Of a stretch of 8,115 bases of DNA, positions 1 to 5,125 are shown one piece after another (the first letter of the stretch is position 1; the number at the start of each line of letters is the position of its first letter). The translations under genes and the position numbers were made by a program. The stretch is from contig PLNY01000441.1 in NCBI GenBank assembly GCA_003141915.1, positions 20,152-28,266 on the forward strand, given 5' to 3'. The notes below the pieces were generated by a model that did not search any database, was not told the origin of the DNA, and saw nothing but the letters and a program-made list of their open reading frames with translations. Origin of the DNA: Anaerolineae bacterium (lineage in GTDB: Bacteria; Chloroflexota; Anaerolineae; Anaerolineales; Villigracilaceae).

Positions 1-520
1 TCTCCGCCTGTTCCGGTTCAAGTTTTGGAAAAATCTTCGCGGCCCACGCGGGACTCGAAGCGGCCGCCAGACACCAGTTGATTGCGTCGCGGCTGACGGC
101 TGCCCCGACGGATTTGTAGTTTTCCAAATGAGTCTTTTGCAGGAAGGCGACGGATTCAGGATCGAGGCCGCTCATCGCGTCCGGATTGTCGGCGAGAATG
201 GTTAGCAGTGCATCTCCGTGTTCGATCATGTCCATCTGTGCTGCGATCTGCCACTTGGGATATTCTGCCAGCGATTCGCGCGAGGCGTTCTGCAGGCGGA
301 TGCGGAGCAGTTCTTCATCGCCCCAAATCACATCCACATAGCGCGCGCCGGCCTGATACGCGGCGCGCGTCACCTCGCGCACCAGCGGCGCGGCGACCAG
401 CGGAACGCCGCGCACGCGGCTGTTCGAGATGATGAGCCGCTGTCCTTTTTGCAGGTTCAATCCGACCTTGACGATCACCTCGGCATATTTTTGCAGGAGC
501 TTTTCATGTTTACTGGTCAT
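1..520 (-). CDS. M29-family metalloaminopeptidase, N-terminal part (cut by window edge)
   Basis: The reverse strand from the ATG at 520-518 is open to the window edge, giving 173 residues with no stop. The protein starts MTSKHEKLLQKYAEVIVKVG and continues with LNLQKGQRLII, the N-terminal pattern of the thermophilic aminopeptidases AmpS/AmpT/PepS (M29). It then has a Rossmann-like stretch around residues 40-65 (EVTRAAYQAGARYVDVIW) and an 'AAVSRDAINWCLAAASSPAWAAKIFP'-type segment (residues about 139-164, partly quoted) typical of the family. Family members are about 400 residues long and remove N-terminal amino acids using two metal ions. The metal-ligand residues lie in the C-terminal half, which is outside the window, so activity cannot be judged. 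A GAGG lies 4 nt before the ATG. It follows the csp gene on the same strand but is separated by a strong terminator, so it is probably its own transcription unit. The family call is fairly sure; the substrate is not known. Confidence 0.85.
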   Translation of the reverse strand, partial: MTSKHEKLLQKYAEVIVKVGLNLQKGQRLIISNSRVRGVPLVAAPLVREVTRAAYQAGARYVDVIWGDEELLRIRLQNASRESLAEYPKWQIAAQMDMIEHGDALLTILADNPDAMSGLDPESVAFLQKTHLENYKSVGAAVSRDAINWCLAAASSPAWAAKIFPKLEPEQAE

Positions 521-548
521 AGGGCCTCATTGAATTGGAAGTGATTCA

Positions 549-578
549 ATTGTACAACATTGGGGTCTTTTCTGTGAG
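549..578 (-). promoter_or_regulatory. Possible promoter of the M29 aminopeptidase gene
   Basis: On the reverse strand a TACAAT (554-549) resembles a -10 box. It lies 18 nt after CTCACA (578-573), which matches the -35 consensus at four of six positions. The predicted start near 542 would give a leader of about 22 nt before the ATG at 520. The -35 match is weak, so this is tentative. Confidence 0.4.
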
Positions 579-625
579 GTTGCGATTTGGCGCGCTCCTG
601 ATGAAGTCCGCACAGGGTGCGAAAT

Positions 626-659
626 AAAAAATCCCCGCTCGGAAATGAGCGGGGATTTT
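626..659 (-). terminator. Rho-independent terminator of the cold-shock gene
   Basis: A 13-bp perfect stem (628-640 with 647-659, core ATCCCCGCTC/GAGCGGGGAT) encloses a 6-nt loop. On the reverse strand it runs into a T-rich tail (TTTTTTATTT). It begins about 12 nt after the csp stop codon. The mirrored A/T flanks mean it could also act in the other direction, but no plus-strand gene needs it. Confidence 0.9.
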
Positions 660-670
660 GTCAGGTGAGT

Positions 671-880
671 TTAGAGCGGCACCACGTTGGCGGCCTGCGG
701 GCCTTTTGGACCCTGCTCTACTGTGAACTCCACCTTCTGGCCTTCCACGAGCTTGCGGAAACCGTCGCTCTGGATGGCTGAATAATGGACGAACACATCA
801 GCGCCGCCTTCGCGGGAGAGAAAGCCATAACCTTTCTCCGCATTGAACCACTTGACCGTTCCGACGATACGTTCGGACAT
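671..880 (-). CDS. Cold-shock domain protein (CspA family), 69 residues
   Basis: This is a small single-domain cold-shock protein, an OB-fold that binds single-stranded RNA or DNA and acts as an RNA chaperone. It begins MSERIVGTVKWFNAEKGYGF. RNP1 (KGYGFL) and RNP2 (VFVHY) are both intact, followed by the usual hydrophobic and Gly/Pro-rich C-terminal strands ending in NVVPL. The length is standard for the family. The start is set at 880 because GGAGG (892-888) sits 7 nt upstream. An in-frame ATG at 901 would translate the Shine-Dalgarno itself into 'PKGGKA' and is rejected. The gene has its own near-consensus promoter, a leader of about 160 nt and a strong terminator, so it is monocistronic. 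Whether it is cold-induced cannot be read from the protein, but the long leader is a feature known from regulated csp genes. Confidence 0.95.
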   Translation of the reverse strand: MSERIVGTVKWFNAEKGYGFLSREGGADVFVHYSAIQSDGFRKLVEGQKVEFTVEQGPKGPQAANVVPL

Positions 881-1042
881 TGCTTTGCCTCCTTTTGGCA
901 AAAAAGAAAAAAATGATGATGATGTCGCACGTCCATCGAACGGTCTATAACCAAACGACCCGCCGAAGCGCCCTCTTGCACCAGCTCTTCAGCGCGGGTC
1001 GCCTTGTTCTACTTCCCACGATAACGTACCGGCATCTTGCAA
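881..1042 (-). promoter_or_regulatory. Long structured 5' leader of the csp mRNA
   Basis: From the predicted transcription start near 1042 to the start codon the leader is about 160 nt with no credible reading frame in it. It contains a long-range hairpin: GACCCGC (1000-994) pairs perfectly with GCGGGTC (963-957), and inside it GAAG (990-987) pairs with CTTC (968-965). Nearer the gene are a CAT trinucleotide run and the U-tract. Leaders of this length are established regulators of cold-shock genes such as E. coli cspA. No sequence similarity to that leader is claimed. Confidence 0.5.
884..913 (-). promoter_or_regulatory. U-tract and hairpin covering the csp Shine-Dalgarno
   Basis: In the csp mRNA, UUUGCC (902-897) can pair with GGCAAA (889-884) around a 7-nt loop. 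This puts GGA of the GGAGG ribosome site (892-888) in the loop and its last two G residues in the stem. Just upstream lies a nearly pure U run (913-900, one C), a possible binding site for cold-shock proteins, which are known to prefer U/T-rich single strands. A role in temperature sensing or autoregulation is inference; the pairing was found by eye and no folding energy was computed. Confidence 0.4.
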
Positions 1043-1048
1043 GCACTG

Positions 1049-1077
1049 ATGATACAAGCAATCTGTTAAACCGTCAA
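1049..1077 (-). promoter_or_regulatory. Sigma-70-type promoter of the csp gene
   Basis: On the reverse strand TTGACG (1077-1072) and TATCAT (1054-1049) are separated by exactly 17 nt. Each box is one base from consensus. The predicted start is near 1042. It points away from the serS promoter; the roughly 95 nt between the two -35 boxes (1078-1174) hold nothing I can name. Confidence 0.8.
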
Positions 1078-1174
1078 GGAAATTGAGTTGAGGGATAACA
1101 GCAAGCAGCCAATGGATTGCCGCAACGCCGCAAAGTTTTTAGCGCGCTCCAACTGCATGGGTGGTGCGTCATTC

Positions 1175-1202
1175 TTGACAGTCCATTCCTATCGCTTATA
1201 AT
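1175..1202 (+). promoter_or_regulatory. Consensus sigma-70 promoter of the serS operon
   Basis: A perfect TTGACA (1175-1180) and a perfect TATAAT (1197-1202) are spaced by 16 nt. Transcription would start near 1209, just before stem I of the T-box. A full-consensus promoter fits a gene whose expression is set mainly downstream by termination control. Confidence 0.88.
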
Positions 1203-1208
1203 CATGTC

Positions 1209-1434
1209 CATAAGATAGCGCGAAGATAAGTAATCAGGAACTGTTCAGAGAGCCATCGGTTGTGTGAGATGGTCAGTTCGATGATGAAATCCACTTCGCC
1301 ACATTGCCTTCGCAGAAACGAAATTCGTTATAAGAGGGACGGGAATTGCCCGTTATAGCAAATAGAGAAGTAATGCAGGTGGCACCACGAGACGCCCCTC
1401 GTCCTGCAAACGGACCGGGGCGTCATTTTATTTT
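1209..1434 (+). ncRNA. T-box riboswitch (tRNA-Ser sensing) with terminator/antiterminator
   Basis: A full T-box leader can be traced. Stem I closes with GCGAAG (1220-1225)/CTTCGC (1294-1299). Above it is an internal loop with AGTA (1229-1232) on one side and GAA plus the specifier UCC (1290-1292), followed by A, on the other. Next come GAACTG (1238-1243)/CAGTTC (1274-1279), the conserved AGAGAG bulge (1247-1252) and CCATC/GATGG (1253-1257/1268-1272). Two small hairpins follow (1317-1329, 1339-1353). The antiterminator pairs TGCAGG (1374-1379) with CCTGCA (1403-1408) and ACGAG with CTCGT, leaving the bulge TGGCACC (1380-1386). UCC is a serine codon, and UGGC is complementary to GCCA, the acceptor end expected of tRNA-Ser with G73. 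Uncharged tRNA-Ser would stabilise the antiterminator and allow serS expression. Confidence 0.95.
1391..1434 (+). terminator. T-box regulated intrinsic terminator
   Basis: GACGCCCC (1391-1398) pairs with GGGGCGTC (1417-1424), and inside it GTCC (1401-1404) pairs with GGAC (1412-1415). A TTTTATTTT tail (1426-1434) follows. The 5' arm overlaps the 3' half of the antiterminator, so the two structures exclude each other, as expected for transcriptional T-box control. Confidence 0.92.
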
Positions 1435-1436
1435 CT

Positions 1437-1543
1437 CACCACAAAGTCACAAAAGGACACACGTGTGCCTGCGGCACTGTGCAGGCAGAAGTTCTTTTGT
1501 GTCCACGAAGAAAAAACTTTGTGATCTCTGTGTCTCTGCGGTG
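1437..1543 (+). repeat. Imperfect palindromic repeat-like element in the serS leader
   Basis: The stretch has matching inverted ends: the left end begins CACCACAAAG and the right end, read in reverse, begins CACCGCAGAG, both continuing into a shared CACA. Nested inside are GGACAC (1455-1460)/GTGTCC (1499-1504) and a perfect hairpin GCCTGC (1467-1472)/GCAGGC (1481-1486). CACAAAG/CTTTGTG-type ends are, from memory, common in dispersed intergenic palindromes of Chloroflexota and some other bacteria. No transposase or target duplication is seen, so its being a mobile, MITE-like unit is inference. It lies between the T-box terminator and the serS ribosome site. Confidence 0.5.
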
Positions 1544-1562
1544 AATTATTCGGAGGTGCATT

Positions 1563-2828
1563 ATGTTAGACATCAATTTGATTCGTGAACATCCAGACGT
1601 TGTTCGCAAAGCGATGAAGGATCGGCAAATGGACGCGTCGCCCGTAGATGCGATCCTTCAATTGGATGAAAAGCGCCGTTCGCGCTTGAACGAAGTCGAG
1701 AAACTTAAAGCGGAGCGGAACGCCGTCTCGAAAGAGATCAGCCAGCTAAAAGACGCATCCGCTAAAAAGTCAAAGATCGAAGCGATGCGACTCGTCGGCG
1801 ATCAGATCAACGCGCTGGATAAAGAAGTTGCAGAAGTTGAAACACAGCTGAACGCGCTGACCGCGACGATTCCAAATATTCCTGATGCGCGCACACCATA
1901 TGGAAAAGATGACAGTGAGAATATCGTCTTGCGAACGATTGGCGAACCAAAAGAGTTCGACTTTCAACCCAAGCCGCATTGGGACCTTGGCCCTGCGCTC
2001 GGCATCATTGACTTCGAGCGCGGCACAAAGATCACCGGCTCGCGTTTTTATGTATTGAGTGGGGCAGGTGCGCGGCTTCAACGCGCCTTGATTGCTTATA
2101 TGCTCGACCTTCACATCCGTCAAGGCTACACCGAAAAATATTTGCCGTTCATGGTCAAGACTGAGACGGTGTTCGGCGCGGGACAATTGCCAAAGTTCGC
2201 TGATAATCTTTACAAAGATCACGAAGAAGATTTATATTTTGTTCCAACTGCTGAAGTCCCGCTGACCGGTTTGCACATGGGCGAGATTTTGGATGAAGCC
2301 AGCCTGCCGCGTTTTTATACGGCTTATACTCCGTGCTTTCGACGCGAGAAGATGAGCGCCGGCCGCGATGTGCGCGGCATCAAACGCGGACATCAATTCG
2401 ACAAAGTGGAGATGTATATTTATTGCAAGCCGGAAGAATCAGATAAATGGCTGGAGAAGTTGCGCGAGAACGCCGAAGAGACTTGCGTAAATCTTGGATT
2501 GACTCATCGCGTCAAGCAACTCTGCACCGGCGACATCGGCTTCGGCGCAACGATGACGTATGATATCGAAGTCTGGGCGCCGGGATGCGGCGAGTGGCTG
2601 GAGGTTTCGTCTGTTTCCAATGACACAGATTTTCAAGGACGACGCGCCAATATCAAATATCGCGATGAAAAAGGCAAGACGCGCTTCGTCCACACGCTGA
2701 ACGGTTCGGGTCTCGGACTGCCTCGCACCTTGATCGCCGTTATGGAAAATTATCAGCAGGCGGACGGCTCCATCGTCGTGCCGGACGCGCTTCGTCCGTG
2801 GATGGGCGGCGTGGATGTGATCCACTAA
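1563..2828 (+). CDS. serS: Seryl-tRNA synthetase
   Basis: Cytoplasmic class II enzyme that charges tRNA-Ser with serine at the expense of ATP. The 421 residues are the normal length for bacterial SerRS. Residues 1-105 form the N-terminal domain with the long antiparallel helical arm (rich in K/E/L, about 30-100) that recognises the long variable arm of tRNA-Ser. The catalytic core follows: TAEVPLTG (229-236, serine-binding TxE), motif 2 with FRRE (259-262) and GHQFDKVE (276-283), SSVSNDTDFQGRR (349-361), and motif 3 GSGLGLPRTL (381-390), where family members more often show GSGLAVGRTL. The start is supported by GGAGGTG (1552-1558) ahead of the ATG. It is controlled by the tRNA-Ser T-box upstream and is the first gene of a probable three-gene operon. 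Confidence 0.98.
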   Translation: MLDINLIREHPDVVRKAMKDRQMDASPVDAILQLDEKRRSRLNEVEKLKAERNAVSKEISQLKDASAKKSKIEAMRLVGDQINALDKEVAEVETQLNALTATIPNIPDARTPYGKDDSENIVLRTIGEPKEFDFQPKPHWDLGPALGIIDFERGTKITGSRFYVLSGAGARLQRALIAYMLDLHIRQGYTEKYLPFMVKTETVFGAGQLPKFADNLYKDHEEDLYFVPTAEVPLTGLHMGEILDEASLPRFYTAYTPCFRREKMSAGRDVRGIKRGHQFDKVEMYIYCKPEESDKWLEKLRENAEETCVNLGLTHRVKQLCTGDIGFGATMTYDIEVWAPGCGEWLEVSSVSNDTDFQGRRANIKYRDEKGKTRFVHTLNGSGLGLPRTLIAVMENYQQADGSIVVPDALRPWMGGVDVIH

Positions 2829-3334
2829 TGCTCAATTGGCCGCTCGTTGGCACATTCTTGATTCAATGGCTGACCCTGACCTTCATGCTGATCGGGCTGG
2901 TGGGATTAATCGTCCCTATATTTCCCGGCCTGGTTGTGATCTGGTTGGCTGCGTTGATTTATGGAATCGCGGCGGGCGGCTTTGATACAAAAGGATGGAT
3001 CATCTTCATCTTGATCAGCATCCTGGCTTTGGCCGGAAATATCATGGACAATATTTTTATGGGAGCCAAAGCGCGTCAAAGCGGCGCGGCCTGGATTTCG
3101 ATCTGGATCAGTTATGTCGCGGGAATTATTTTTAGTCTGGTGTTCACGCCGCTCATCGGTCTGCTTGCCTCGCCAATCGGATTATTTATTTCAGAGTTCG
3201 TTCATCGCAGGAATTGGCGGGCCGCGCTGAATACCGTCCGCGCCATGATGGTTGGCTGGGGCTGGTCATTCATTATCAGGCTTATAATAGGCGTCATCAT
3301 GACAGGCTTGTGGATGGTCTGGGCCTGGACATAA
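2828..3334 (+). CDS. DUF456 family membrane protein
   Basis: A 168-residue polytopic membrane protein, almost entirely hydrophobic. Predicted helices fall near residues 10-30, 33-50, 57-76, 88-120 and 145-166. GLVGLIVPIFPG (23-34) and the DNIFMGAKARQSGAA loop (74-88) match the DUF456 pattern; the function of that family is unknown to me. The start is taken as the ATG at 2828, which shares one base with the serS stop (TAATG) and so suggests translational coupling. An in-frame ATG at 2798 would lie inside serS and add a charged ten-residue leader, and is rejected. Its place behind serS suggests expression under the T-box, but no functional link to serine metabolism is evident. Confidence 0.85.
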   Translation: MLNWPLVGTFLIQWLTLTFMLIGLVGLIVPIFPGLVVIWLAALIYGIAAGGFDTKGWIIFILISILALAGNIMDNIFMGAKARQSGAAWISIWISYVAGIIFSLVFTPLIGLLASPIGLFISEFVHRRNWRAALNTVRAMMVGWGWSFIIRLIIGVIMTGLWMVWAWT

Positions 3335-3360
3335 GATCAAATTTTCCAAAGGAGAATCAT

Positions 3361-3648
3361 ATGCCGCAAATTGTTTTTGATATTTCTGCATTTCTTGGAA
3401 TTTTGTTGAGAGCGCTCGGCTTCCTCGTATTCGGATTTGCCATAGGCCATTTTGTTTTTGACAATTTCAAAGACAGCGAGTGGCAGTTGAAGATTGCTCT
3501 CGCTCTCGGTCTCTTCGGACTGCTGATTGGCCTGACCGACTTCGCCTCTCCCGGCTCGGCAGGCGCGTTCGCGCTTGGCGCGGGCGGCGCATACTTCATG
3601 TCCATGATGCCGATGAGCAAACCGACAGACGACACACCAAAGAATTAA
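3361..3648 (+). CDS. Small hypothetical membrane protein (95 residues)
   Basis: The ATG at 3361 is preceded by AAAGGAG (3348-3354) at good spacing. The 95-residue product begins MPQIVFDISAFLGILLRALG and has about three hydrophobic segments (about 9-33, 43-60, 63-83). They are separated by a short acidic loop (NFKDSEW, 35-41) and a Gly/Ala-rich turn (FASPGSAGAFALGAGG, 61-76). The C-terminal tail is short, polar and ends in KPTDDTPKN. I do not recognise the family. It starts 26 nt after the DUF456 gene and is followed by a strong terminator, so it is probably the last gene of the serS operon. A longer in-frame start at 3214 inside the DUF456 gene gives an Arg/His-rich extension and lacks support. 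Confidence 0.75.
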   Translation: MPQIVFDISAFLGILLRALGFLVFGFAIGHFVFDNFKDSEWQLKIALALGLFGLLIGLTDFASPGSAGAFALGAGGAYFMSMMPMSKPTDDTPKN

Positions 3649-3659
3649 TTTCAATCAAA

Positions 3660-3690
3660 CAGGCTCCCAATTGGGAGCCTGAATTTTTTA
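3660..3690 (+). terminator. Palindromic terminator between convergent operons
   Basis: CAGGCTCCC (3660-3668) and GGGAGCCTG (3673-3681) form a perfect 9-bp stem with an AATT centre, followed by GAATTTTTTATT on the plus strand. It ends the serS operon 12 nt after the last stop codon. Read in reverse it follows the stop of the S51-like gene by about 25 nt with a shorter T run, so it probably serves both directions. Confidence 0.88.
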
Positions 3691-3705
3691 TTCAAGGATA
3701 AAGAT

Positions 3706-4419
3706 TTACATCAACGGAACAATTTCGCCTGCCGCGTAAAGCTTCGTTTGTTTGCGCGTCATTACATGAACTTTGCTGGCGCCCATTGCTTTCCATTCGC
3801 CGCCAAGTTTACCAACCAGCGCGGTGTTCTCGTCAATGCCGATCATGCGCTGATCTTCCTTCATCTGCGTTCGAAAGGCGCCGACCAACACCTTGAACGG
3901 CCCGGCATGATCGAAGTGCGGCATCACATAATCCGCAGGCACAATACCAAATCCATTGATAGCCCCAATGCCCATGTTGCGAAAATTGGGCAGGCGTTTT
4001 GCCAGGATCATCGCGCCCGCCGAACATCCCGCGTAGACCGCGCCGCGCGACCATGCTTTTTGCGCGGCGGCCCAGGCGCGGCTTCCGTTCATCGTTTCAA
4101 AAAGATGAATTGGATTGCCGCCGGAAAAATAAATCAAGTCAGCGGATTCGAGAATTGATTCATATTGCGGATCATCTGCCGAGGCCCGGTCAATGATGCG
4201 AGGCGCTTCGACTTCCGCACCCAATTTATGAAAATGCTCCAAGCCCATTTGTGACCAGCGCCCAATGCTCTCGTCTCCCTCCTGGCCCGCGGCGGTCGGC
4301 AGACAAACAACGCGTGGAGCGCGTCCGTCCACTTTGACTGAATCGAGCAGATAACGATCCACATCTTCCATCACGGGTAAATATTCGCCCGCGCCTACTA
4401 AAGCAATCAAACCATTCAT
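3706..4419 (-). CDS. Cyanophycinase-like / peptidase S51 family serine hydrolase
   Basis: A 237-residue cytosolic protein with the class I glutamine-amidotransferase-like fold of the S51 family (dipeptidase E, cyanophycinase). It starts MNGLIALVGAGEYLPVMEDV and has a VVCLPTAAG strand-turn (37-45), SGGN (99-102), the nucleophile elbow GCSAGA with Ser133, an MPHFDH stretch with His168/His171 as candidates for the catalytic histidine, and GIDENTAL (194-201), a motif shared by cyanophycinase-type members. It has no signal peptide and is shorter than true cyanophycinases. No cyanophycin synthetase gene is nearby, so cyanophycin or isoaspartyl/Asp-X peptides are only possible substrates. GAGGT (4430-4426) lies 6 nt before the ATG. 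It follows the Thr/Pro-rich gene on the same strand at a 71-nt gap. Confidence 0.85.
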   Translation of the reverse strand: MNGLIALVGAGEYLPVMEDVDRYLLDSVKVDGRAPRVVCLPTAAGQEGDESIGRWSQMGLEHFHKLGAEVEAPRIIDRASADDPQYESILESADLIYFSGGNPIHLFETMNGSRAWAAAQKAWSRGAVYAGCSAGAMILAKRLPNFRNMGIGAINGFGIVPADYVMPHFDHAGPFKVLVGAFRTQMKEDQRMIGIDENTALVGKLGGEWKAMGASKVHVMTRKQTKLYAAGEIVPLM

Positions 4420-4490
4420 ATTTTTACCTCAACCATTAAGAATACGTCGCACTGCAAATCATTACATTGATTCAGCCAATATGACACGAA

Positions 4491-5045
4491 TCATTTCGGA
4501 GCACTTGTTGGAAAAGCAGTAATCGTAGGAGACGGGGTTAGCGTAAATGTCGGTATAAAAGTTGGCGTAACGGTCGGCGCGGGAGTTCTCGTTGGCGTAA
4601 GTGTTGGGGTACGAGTGGGAGTCAACGTGGGAGTATTGGTCGGTGTTAAGGTCGGAGTCTGAGTCGGGGTGAGTGACGGCGTATTGGTCAGTGTTGGAGA
4701 AGGTGTAAATGTATAAGTCGGAGGCATATATGGCGTAAGAGAAACGGTGGGAGTGAAGGTAACAGTGAAGCTAGCAGTGATGGTGGCAGTAAAGGTCGAA
4801 GTGGCGGTTGCGGTAGCAGTTGCTGTAGAGGTTGGCGTGCTGGTCATGGTTAGCGGCGTCAATCTCAAAGTTGATAATGGAGGCAAAAGCGTAAGATTGG
4901 CAAGCGATGGAGTGGCAGTCGGCGTTTTAGGTCCGGGCTTAATCATCATGGCAACCCATCCGAGGCAATAGCATGGCAACGTGGCAAGGATAATGGAAAT
5001 CAGAATGAGCCGAAGCTGTGCTCGCGGGTCGTCAGGGTCGCGCAT
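4491..5045 (-). CDS. Membrane-anchored Thr/Pro-rich repeat protein, unknown function
   Basis: 184 residues starting MRDPDDPRAQLRLILISIIL. A short charged N-terminus is followed by one hydrophobic segment (about 11-35), then a low-complexity tail of Thr, Pro, Ser and Ala. The tail contains a TA-alternating run (74-82) and four tandem octapeptides of the form TLTPTxTP (124-155; first unit SLTPTQTP, x being Q, N, R, R). The layout is that of a single-pass anchor with an extended, possibly glycosylated stalk outside the membrane; this is inference. Two Cys (25, 27) lie in the hydrophobic segment, but no good lipobox surrounds them. Such 'TPTxTPT' tails are, from memory, frequent in Anaerolineae. 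The ATG at 5045 was chosen because a -10-like box lies 7 nt upstream; a GTG at 5051 is the alternative. No Shine-Dalgarno is seen. Confidence 0.65.
   Translation of the reverse strand: MRDPDDPRAQLRLILISIILATLPCYCLGWVAMMIKPGPKTPTATPSLANLTLLPPLSTLRLTPLTMTSTPTSTATATATATSTFTATITASFTVTFTPTVSLTPYMPPTYTFTPSPTLTNTPSLTPTQTPTLTPTNTPTLTPTRTPTLTPTRTPAPTVTPTFIPTFTLTPSPTITAFPTSAPK
4581..4676 (-). repeat. Four tandem 24-nt units coding for TLTPTxTP
   Basis: Within the Thr/Pro-rich gene the 24-nt units 4676-4653, 4652-4629, 4628-4605 and 4604-4581 encode SLTPTQTP, TLTPTNTP, TLTPTRTP and TLTPTRTP. The units differ mainly at third codon positions, so the protein pattern is better conserved than the DNA. Confidence 0.8.
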
Positions 5046-5052
5046 CGGCACG

Positions 5053-5058
5053 ATGATA
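5053..5058 (-). promoter_or_regulatory. -10-like box placed for a leaderless Thr/Pro-rich gene
   Basis: TATCAT (5058-5053 on the reverse strand) is followed by 7 nt and then the ATG at 5045, so transcription would begin at or next to the start codon. The -35 region (TTCTCT at 17-nt spacing) is weak. No ribosome site precedes the start, consistent with leaderless translation but not proof of it. Confidence 0.45.
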
Positions 5059-5112
5059 ACATAAGAGCAGGGACTAGAGAATAGTGAATAGGAAAACGGG
5101 AAAAGAGGAAGG

Positions 5113-5118
5113 TATAAT
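5113..5118 (+). promoter_or_regulatory. -10 box placed for a leaderless sbcC-like gene
   Basis: A perfect TATAAT is followed by 7 nt and then the ATG at 5126, so the predicted transcript starts at or beside the start codon. GAGGAAGG (5105-5112) ends 13 nt before the ATG, too far for a normal ribosome site, and lies upstream of the predicted start. No convincing -35 box is present at 16-18 nt. Confidence 0.5.
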
Positions 5119-5125
5119 TTCGGGA

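Noticed and set aside
671..901. Longer cold-shock protein starting at 901
   Set aside because: The extra seven residues would be encoded by the Shine-Dalgarno itself; the ATG at 880 has ideal spacing.
718..981. Reverse-strand frame with a His run (HHHH) near csp
   Set aside because: It is out of frame with the well-supported cold-shock protein and comes from the CAT repeat in the leader.
880..1086. Plus-strand reading frame across the csp leader (Lys/Met-rich start)
   Set aside because: It overlaps the reverse-strand csp promoter, U-tract and ribosome site; the Lys/Met run is just the complement of the U-tract and CAT repeats. No ribosome site or family pattern.
1437..1543. Insertion sequence or transposon remnant with a transposase
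   Set aside because: No coding content and no target-site duplication visible; only a short palindromic element can be supported.
1346..1588. 80-residue plus-strand frame through the T-box terminator and repeat
   Set aside because: It crosses well-defined RNA structures and the serS start; no ribosome site and no protein-like composition.
1770..2222. 150-residue antisense frame inside serS
   Set aside because: Shadow of serS codon bias; the sense strand is an unmistakable full-length SerRS. The same applies to the antisense frame at 2439-2825.
4468..4493. TGATTC/GAATCA inverted repeat as a terminator for the Thr/Pro-rich gene
   Set aside because: Only 6 AT-rich base pairs around a 14-nt loop and no T-run; too weak to call.
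4581..4676. Tandem 24-nt units as a CRISPR-like array
   Set aside because: No spacers; the units are adjacent, coding and in frame within a Thr/Pro-rich protein.
4747..4971. Plus-strand Val/Ala repeat frame opposite the Thr/Pro-rich gene
   Set aside because: Val/Ala alternation is the complement of Thr/Pro/Ala codons; no ribosome site or start context. The reverse frame has a plausible membrane anchor and longer layout.
5084..5125. N-terminal extension of the sbcC-like protein from ATG 5084
   Set aside because: The 14 extra residues are charged and unlike SbcC/Rad50 N-termini, which normally begin a few residues before the first strand; the -10 box lies inside this stretch.
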